From assembly GCA_030619095.1 (NCBI GenBank), contig JAUXCB010000003.1:1-18104 (forward strand): a DNA stretch of 18,104 nucleotides. Direction: 5' to 3'. Within the stretch, counting starts at the first letter, position 1. Each line of letters begins with the position of its first letter. Both the position numbers and the translations under genes were made by a program. This DNA is from Verrucomicrobiota bacterium. GTDB lineage: Bacteria > Verrucomicrobiota > Kiritimatiellia > Kiritimatiellales > Tichowtungiaceae. A model generated the notes under the pieces. That model saw only the letters and a list, made by a program, of their open reading frames with translations. It had not been told where the DNA came from and ran no database searches. This document shows, one piece after another, positions 14,075 to 18,104 of this stretch.

Positions 14075-15214
14075 TCAGCGATAGGCCGCATCCCAGTTTT
14101 TGAAGACGGGATCCAGTTTTTTCTGGCGGAGCAGGGTGCAGAAGGTTTCGACGTCGCGTCTGTCGTTGACATCGAATTGTCCCTCGTCCGATCCGTCGTT
14201 GCCGTAGCCGCCGACGGTGGTTTTGCTGGCGACGCTCATTTTATTAATCCCCAGCCCGGCCATGCCGTCGCGGAAGGCGGCGGATTCTCTAGTGGAGAGA
14301 ACGAGTGGCACATCGGGCAGGCAGATGCGGACGGCGAAGATGATTTGCGCGAGCTGTTTTTCCGAAACCGGATGCGGGGCCAGAAAGCCGCCCGTCTCGT
14401 TTTGGATGCGCGGGAAGGAAACCGACAACCCCGCCTGCCATTGTGTTTTTTGCAGGTGGCGGACGTGGCGATAAAGCGCGAGCAGGTCAAATAGCGGATC
14501 GGAGAGTCCGAGCAGTGTGCCGAGGCCGGCGAATCGAAGTCCGCCGGCGAGTGCGCGGCCCGGAGCGGCGAGCCGGTCGAGCAGATCGCTTTTGGGGCCC
14601 CAGCGGTGCATCTCGGGGTAAACGTCGGGGTGATAGGTTTCCTGATAGAGGGTGACGCCGGTGCAACCGGCTTCGGCGAGCCGACCATACTCATGTTCCG
14701 ACATGGGAAAAACCTCGATGGTCACCTTATGAAAATGGTTTGCGGCGAGCTCAACGCATTTCAGGACGTAATCGAAATCGGCTTGAGGGGTGCGTTCGCC
14801 GGTCAGTAGCAGAACTTCCTCAAGGCCCATTTTTTTGAGCGCGGCCAGCTCGATTTCGACTTGTTCAAAGGAGAGCTTATGGCGTTCGGTGTCGCGATCG
14901 GAGGCAAACCCACAGTAGGCGCACCCGCCGAGACAGTAGCTCGAGAGGTAGAGCGGAGTGTAGAGTTGAATGGTGCGACCAAAGTGGCGGCGGGTCAGTG
15001 CCTGCGCGCGCGCGGCCATGGGTTCGAGAAATTCTTCCGCCGCAGGCGAAAGCAGCGCGGCGAGCGTTTTCTCATCGGGCGACTCCGCGCTAAGCGCGCG
15101 TTCAATATCGGCGGAAGAAAAGGTACGGTTCAGCCACGGTTCGGGATCCAGCCAGTCGGGGAGAGAGGCGATTGTGGAATGTGGGATGTGGGATGTGGGA
15201 TGTGAGCAGGACAT
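14075..15214 (-). CDS. thiH: ThiH, 2-iminoacetate synthase (tyrosine lyase, radical SAM)
   Basis: Splits tyrosine with S-adenosylmethionine and a 4Fe-4S cluster to give dehydroglycine (2-iminoacetate) for the thiazole ring of thiamine. The cluster motif CLGGCAYC has C94, C98 and C101. Following family blocks are LLLTGE, VTIEVFPMSEHEYGRLAEAGCTGVTLYQETYHP and SFPRIQNETGG. The 379-aa length matches E. coli ThiH. ATG 15214 is the only sensible start before the conserved LPDWLDPEPW; an upstream ATG at 15286 lies inside thiG. The first 15 residues, SCSHPTSHIPHSTI type, are translated heptamer repeat and unlike normal ThiH. The gene follows thiG after 28 nt. Its last 37 nt are repeated beyond the toxin gene. 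Confidence 0.94.
   Translation of the reverse strand: MSCSHPTSHIPHSTIASLPDWLDPEPWLNRTFSSADIERALSAESPDEKTLAALLSPAAEEFLEPMAARAQALTRRHFGRTIQLYTPLYLSSYCLGGCAYCGFASDRDTERHKLSFEQVEIELAALKKMGLEEVLLLTGERTPQADFDYVLKCVELAANHFHKVTIEVFPMSEHEYGRLAEAGCTGVTLYQETYHPDVYPEMHRWGPKSDLLDRLAAPGRALAGGLRFAGLGTLLGLSDPLFDLLALYRHVRHLQKTQWQAGLSVSFPRIQNETGGFLAPHPVSEKQLAQIIFAVRICLPDVPLVLSTRESAAFRDGMAGLGINKMSVASKTTVGGYGNDGSDEGQFDVNDRRDVETFCTLLRQKKLDPVFKNWDAAYR
14079..14116. repeat. Intact thiH 3' end, copy of the direct repeat
   Basis: Partner of 13098-13134. In this copy the minus strand encodes DPVFKNWDAAYR and is followed at once by the thiH TGA stop. The two copies are in the same orientation with starts 981 bp apart, and they bracket the antitoxin and toxin genes. 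Confidence 0.8.
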
Positions 15215-15241
15215 TTGACGTTCGACTTTCCGACGTTTGAC
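15174..15241. repeat. Tandem GTGGGAT heptamers and GAC-type repeat at the thiG-thiH junction
   Basis: Starting at 15174 are GTGGAAT, then three exact GTGGGAT units, then a decayed GTGAGCA. Positions 15214-15241 hold a second periodic motif (TTTGACG, TTCGACT, TTCCGACG, TTTGACT) just before the thiG stop. The heptamers encode part of the ThiH N-terminus on the minus strand. Together they fill the gap and intrude on coding sequence. Confidence 0.6.
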
Positions 15242-15242
15242 T

Positions 15243-16028
15243 CTATTTCCCGAGGAACGAGGTGAGCGGACTGGAGGCCACCGCAACGTCCGATTTCGGC
15301 ATCAGTCCCGCCTGCCGGGCCGCCCGTCCGGTTTGGACGCCGAGCGCGAAGGCGTTGGCCATTCCTGCGGGATCGGCCGCCGCAGCCACGGCGGAGTTGA
15401 CCAGGACGGCATCGCACCCCATTTCCATTGCGCGGGCTGCTTCGGAGGGCGCGCGCAGGCCCGCATCGACGATGACGGGGATGTTGCTGTCGCGGATGAT
15501 CAGCTTGATCATTTCTGCGGTGGAGAGCCCGCCGCCGCTGCCGATGGCCGCGCCGAGCGGCATGACGGCTGCGCAGCCTGCATCTTCGAGCTTTTTGGCG
15601 AGGACGGGGTCGGCCGGAATGTAGGGCAGAACGATAAATCCGTCGGCGGCCAACTCTTTGGCGGCGGCATAGGTTTCGATGGCGTCCGGCATGAGGTGAT
15701 GTGGATTGGGGTGGATTTCCACCTTCACAAAGGGGCTTCCGCTGAGTTCGCGCCCGAGCTGTGCGGCGCGCACTGCCTCTTTGGCGTTCATCGCACCGGA
15801 GGTGTTGGGCATCAGTTTGATCTGTTTGAGCCGGGCGAGTGGCGCACAAAGATCATCGTCCGGTTTTTCGCGGTTAAAGCGGCGCAGGGCGACGGTGACC
15901 AGTTCGGTTCCGGAGGCCTCGATTGCGCGGATCATGGTTTCAGTATCCGAAAACTTTCCGGTTCCCAGAATCAGTCTGGATTTAAATTCAACGTCTCCAA
16001 GTGTTAACATTTTGGTGTCTAGATTCAT
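15243..16028 (-). CDS. thiG: Thiazole synthase ThiG
   Basis: Joins deoxyxylulose-5-phosphate, dehydroglycine and ThiS thiocarboxylate sulfur into the thiazole phosphate, on a TIM barrel. The order of blocks is normal: SRLILGTGKFSD, VTVALRR, LMPNTSGAMNAKEAV, FVKVEIHPN with the Schiff-base K102, VLPYIPADPVLAKKLEDAGCAAVMPLGA, IGSGGG, and VIVDAGLRAPSEAARAMEMGCDAVLVNSAVA for phosphate binding. The 261-aa length is typical. ATG 16028 is preceded by GGAGGGGG inside the thiS end, and the two genes are 1 nt apart, so translation is coupled. Expression is under the TPP riboswitch upstream of thiS. Confidence 0.96.
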   Translation of the reverse strand: MNLDTKMLTLGDVEFKSRLILGTGKFSDTETMIRAIEASGTELVTVALRRFNREKPDDDLCAPLARLKQIKLMPNTSGAMNAKEAVRAAQLGRELSGSPFVKVEIHPNPHHLMPDAIETYAAAKELAADGFIVLPYIPADPVLAKKLEDAGCAAVMPLGAAIGSGGGLSTAEMIKLIIRDSNIPVIVDAGLRAPSEAARAMEMGCDAVLVNSAVAAAADPAGMANAFALGVQTGRAARQAGLMPKSDVAVASSPLTSFLGK

Positions 16029-16029
16029 T

Positions 16030-16230
16030 TTATCCCCCTCCTACGAACGTGATCACTTCGACGATATCGCCATTGCGGAGCGAGGATGTGCTCCAGTTTT
16101 TGGAAATCACAAGGTTCCCGTTGAGGGTCAGTGCGCTGTGTTCCGGGTTGGCACCCAGTTCGCCGAGCAGGGCGGGGAGGGTTCCGTCGCCGGTGTGTTC
16201 GTGGCGATTGCCGTTGACTATTAGATTCAT
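16030..16230 (-). CDS. thiS: Sulfur-carrier protein ThiS
   Basis: A small ubiquitin-like protein whose C-terminal Gly-Gly is thiocarboxylated to donate sulfur to ThiG. The 66-aa product begins MNLIVNGN, contains LGANPEHSALTLNGNLVISKNW, and ends IVEVITFVGGG, keeping the required GG. The frame extends upstream to 16275 through the terminator region, but ATG 16230 has GGAG 5 nt upstream and matches the normal ThiS start, so it is used. The activating enzyme ThiF is not in this window. Family assignment is firm from the fold pattern, the tail and the thiG neighbour. Confidence 0.94.
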   Translation of the reverse strand: MNLIVNGNRHEHTGDGTLPALLGELGANPEHSALTLNGNLVISKNWSTSSLRNGDIVEVITFVGGG

Positions 16231-16253
16231 AAAAACTCCGCGATCCTCCAGAA

Positions 16254-16290
16254 CGAAAAAAACTCCCGGTCGCACCCGCGACGGGAGTTT
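16254..16290 (-). terminator. Intrinsic terminator of the TPP riboswitch
   Basis: On the minus strand AAACTCCCG pairs with CGGGAGTTT, with an inner TCGC/GCGA stem around GGGT and one bulged C, followed by a T7 run (seen as AAAAAAA on the plus strand near 16254-16262). It stands between the aptamer and thiS. The left arm CTCCC could instead pair with GGGAG of the aptamer P1 stem, giving an antiterminator when TPP is absent. Confidence 0.88.
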
Positions 16291-16296
16291 GTATTG

Positions 16297-16393
16297 TCTC
16301 TCCCTTTCGCCGGTACTGGCCGGATCAGGTTCGACGGGTATGATCTCAGCTCGGTCGCCTCATGCGTCCGGCACCCCGGGAACAGGGAGAGAG
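16297..16393 (-). ncRNA. TPP riboswitch (THI element) controlling thiSGH
   Basis: The minus strand carries the conserved core: P1 arm CTCTCTCCC, then CGGGGTGCC, GACCGAGCTGAGATCATACCC, GAACCTGATCCGGCCAGTACCGGCG and closing arm GGGAGAGA. GGGGTGCC, CTGAGA, ACCC and GAACCTGATC are the pyrimidine- and pyrophosphate-binding elements of the family. A terminator follows, so TPP binding should stop transcription of the thiazole genes. Confidence 0.96.
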
Positions 16394-16494
16394 GATGCCG
16401 GTGCGGGGGGCGCAAGTAAAGAAATAGAGGGAAAACATTTTCTAACGGAAGCGAGTGGGATACCGTTACGTTCCATGGCGAAAGGACGATAGAG

Positions 16495-17958
16495 ATGAAT
16501 AGACGTTTTATGGTGGGAGTGCTCGTTTTGTTGTGCGTAGAGGTGTTTGGATTGGCTCCGCCTCAGGATGCTCGTCAGGCCATTGTGAAGATCTACACCA
16601 CCTATGCGCTGCCGGACTATTACACGCCGTGGAATATGGGCGGACCCTCCACGCGGACCGGGTCCGGATGCATCATTAACGGCAAGCGTATTTTGACCAA
16701 TGCGCATATTGTCGGCGACGAAACCTTCATTCAGGTGCGCCGCTATGGCGACTCTAAAAAATACCGCGCTCGTCTTTTGTTTGTTTCGCATAGTACAGAT
16801 CTCGCCCTGTTGTCGGTTGATGATGAGACCTTCTTTGAGGGGATTACCCCGCTGGAGATTGATGGTCTTCCTGAAACGCAGACGGAGGTGATGGTGCTCG
16901 GGTTCCCGAGGGGCGGTGATATGTTGAGTACAACCAAAGGGGTCATCTCCCGCATTGAACACCTGGGGTACGCCCACAGTTCCATTCCTTTTCTGGCCGG
17001 ACAGATTGATGCGGCCATTAACCCTGGCAACAGCGGCGGGCCGGTGATGGTCGGCGAGAAAGTGGTCGGGGTGGTGATGCAGCACCTTTCCTCCGCGGAT
17101 AATATCGGGTACATGGTGCCAGCTCCGCTCGTTAAGCATTTCCTTAAAGATGTCTCTGACGGTCGGTATGACGGGATGCCGGATGTCGGACTTCGCATTG
17201 GTATGATGGAAAACCCGGACCTGAAACGGAACTATGGTATGACTGAAGAAATGACCGGGGTCACGGTTCGATATATCGCTCCGGGATCCGCGGGAGAAGG
17301 GGTTCTAAAACAGGGGGATGTTCTTTTAGAGATCGGTGGATATCCCGTGGCGGATGATGGAACCATTGAGTTCCGCCCCGATGAACGGACCTCCTGTTCG
17401 TACCCGGTCGAGCTCCGGCAGATCGGCGAATCCATCCCGCTCAAGATATTCCGTGAGGGGAAGGAACTGACTGTGGAGGTTACATTTACACGGGCATCCG
17501 GAGAAGAACGCCTTGTGAGTCGTGAGCAGTACGGAGTTCGGCCGGACTATTATATTTTTGGAGGAATGGTCTTCTGCCCGCTCACTAAAAACTACCTGCT
17601 GGCATGGCGCGACTGGTATAAAACCGCCCCGAAAAATCTGGTTTACTCCTATCAGTATCAGGATCCGACCGATCCGGAAGAGGAGGTGGTTCTGGTCGTT
17701 CGAGTGCTGGCCGATGATGTGAACCGGGGATATCACCGGTGGTCCAACTGGATTGTTGAATATGTAAACGGTGAAAAGATAACCAATTTGAAGGAGTTGA
17801 TTCACAAGGTGAAAGCGACTGGGGAGTCGGAGTTCATCGTTTTTTCAGATCGGCGAAATAGTGAGATGGTTTTGGACCGGAAGAGAGCGATTGCCGCCGG
17901 GCCGGGGATTTTAGGGCGCTACCGCATTCCGGCGGATCGCTCTGAAAATCTGCGATAA
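16495..17958 (+). CDS. Secreted Deg2/9/10-like serine protease with PDZ domain
   Basis: A trypsin-fold protease of the HtrA/Deg group, probably exported to the periplasm for protein quality control. Residues 1-21 look like a signal peptide (MNRRFMVGVLVLLCVEVFGLA). The triad is present: H71 in LTNAHIVG, D102 in STDLALL and S180 in INPGNSGGPV. A PDZ domain covers about 228-330 (VRYIAPGSAGEGVLKQGDVLLEIGGYPVAD), and a second, divergent one lies near 400-460 (VLADDVNRGYHRWSNWIVEYVNGEKI). The motifs NAHIVGD, VLGFPRGGD, STTKGVISRIE and AINPGNSGGP together with NIGYMVPAP recall plant Deg2/9/10 more than E. coli DegP. The 487-aa length fits that group. It is divergent from the thi operon and has no obvious partner nearby; ATG 16495 follows AAAGGA by about 10 nt. 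Confidence 0.88.
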   Translation: MNRRFMVGVLVLLCVEVFGLAPPQDARQAIVKIYTTYALPDYYTPWNMGGPSTRTGSGCIINGKRILTNAHIVGDETFIQVRRYGDSKKYRARLLFVSHSTDLALLSVDDETFFEGITPLEIDGLPETQTEVMVLGFPRGGDMLSTTKGVISRIEHLGYAHSSIPFLAGQIDAAINPGNSGGPVMVGEKVVGVVMQHLSSADNIGYMVPAPLVKHFLKDVSDGRYDGMPDVGLRIGMMENPDLKRNYGMTEEMTGVTVRYIAPGSAGEGVLKQGDVLLEIGGYPVADDGTIEFRPDERTSCSYPVELRQIGESIPLKIFREGKELTVEVTFTRASGEERLVSREQYGVRPDYYIFGGMVFCPLTKNYLLAWRDWYKTAPKNLVYSYQYQDPTDPEEEVVLVVRVLADDVNRGYHRWSNWIVEYVNGEKITNLKELIHKVKATGESEFIVFSDRRNSEMVLDRKRAIAAGPGILGRYRIPADRSENLR

Positions 17959-17978
17959 ATAAAAAGTACTATTTTCTA

Positions 17979-18006
17979 TTGCGCCGTCCTTCGGGTTTGC
18001 TATCTT
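17979..18006 (+). promoter_or_regulatory. Candidate promoter of tRNA-Glu
   Basis: TTGCGC (17979-17984), 16 bp, then TATCTT (18001-18006), with TGC directly before it making an extended -10 (TGnTATCTT). Transcription would start about 18012, some 14 nt before the tRNA. No terminator is visible between the protease stop and this site. Confidence 0.5.
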
Positions 18007-18025
18007 GTGCCCTCGCTTTTTAAGT

Positions 18026-18100
18026 GGCCCCATCGTTCAGCGGTTAGGACTCCAGGTTTTCATCCTGGCAACACGGGTTCGATTCCCGTTGGGGTCACCA
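18026..18100 (+). tRNA. tRNA-Glu (UUC)
   Basis: Acceptor GGCCCCA pairs with TGGGGTC (one G-T pair). The anticodon arm is CCAGG-TTTTCAT-CCTGG with anticodon TTC, reading GAA glutamate codons. The T arm is ACGGG-TTCGATT-CCCGT. The 3' CCA is encoded (18098-18100), unlike the tRNA-Gln at 1320. Confidence 0.96.
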
Positions 18101-18104
18101 CATC

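Noticed and set aside
15237..16007. 256-aa plus-strand open frame over thiG
   Set aside because: Antisense shadow of a strongly conserved thiG; Gly/Asp-rich composition is typical of reverse reading.

Overview
The window reads as a chromosomal segment of a Gram-negative, LPS-producing bacterium, because bamA, an ompH/skp-type chaperone gene and lpxD lie together. A type III glutamine synthetase, a plant-type Deg protease, a CTC-type bL25 and spacers packed with several families of short interspersed repeats fit the PVC superphylum. My best guess is a Kiritimatiellota (Kiritimatiellales-like) genome, inferred from overall style and not proven by any single marker.

Layout. Positions 1-1143 hold yraN (a UPF0102 nuclease-fold protein), a repeat-dense spacer of about 400 bp and a small two-helix membrane protein. 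Positions 1244-10726 form one long plus-strand block: promoter, hairpin, tRNA-Gln(UUG), prs, rplY, pth, rpsF, ssb, rpsR, rplI, dnaB, bamA, ompH/skp and lpxD. Gene gaps there are small, with 4-nt ATGA overlaps at rplI/dnaB and ompH/lpxD. I see no convincing internal terminator, so it may be one long transcription unit joining nucleotide supply, translation, replication and outer-membrane assembly. Positions 10988-13021 hold glnN (type III glutamine synthetase) with a strong terminator after it.

The minus strand from 16393 down to 13130 carries a TPP riboswitch with an intrinsic terminator, then thiS, thiG and thiH, which make the thiazole half of thiamine. Beyond thiH is a two-gene AbiEii-type toxin/antitoxin cassette. 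At the right end, on the plus strand, are a secreted Deg2/9/10-like serine protease and tRNA-Glu(UUC), the latter with an encoded CCA.

The most interesting structure is the toxin/antitoxin cassette. It sits between the intact 3' end of thiH (14079-14116) and a second, degenerate copy of that same 3' end (13098-13134). The layout resembles a roughly 1-kb element that used the end of a protein-coding gene as its insertion site and separated thiH from the terminator it once probably shared with glnN. The antitoxin has its own perfect TATAAT box 7 nt before the ATG, which suggests a leaderless transcript.

The other theme is repeats. At least six families of short periodic or palindromic sequences fill the non-coding gaps, and some intrude into coding sequence, at the N-termini of ThiH and probably YraN.
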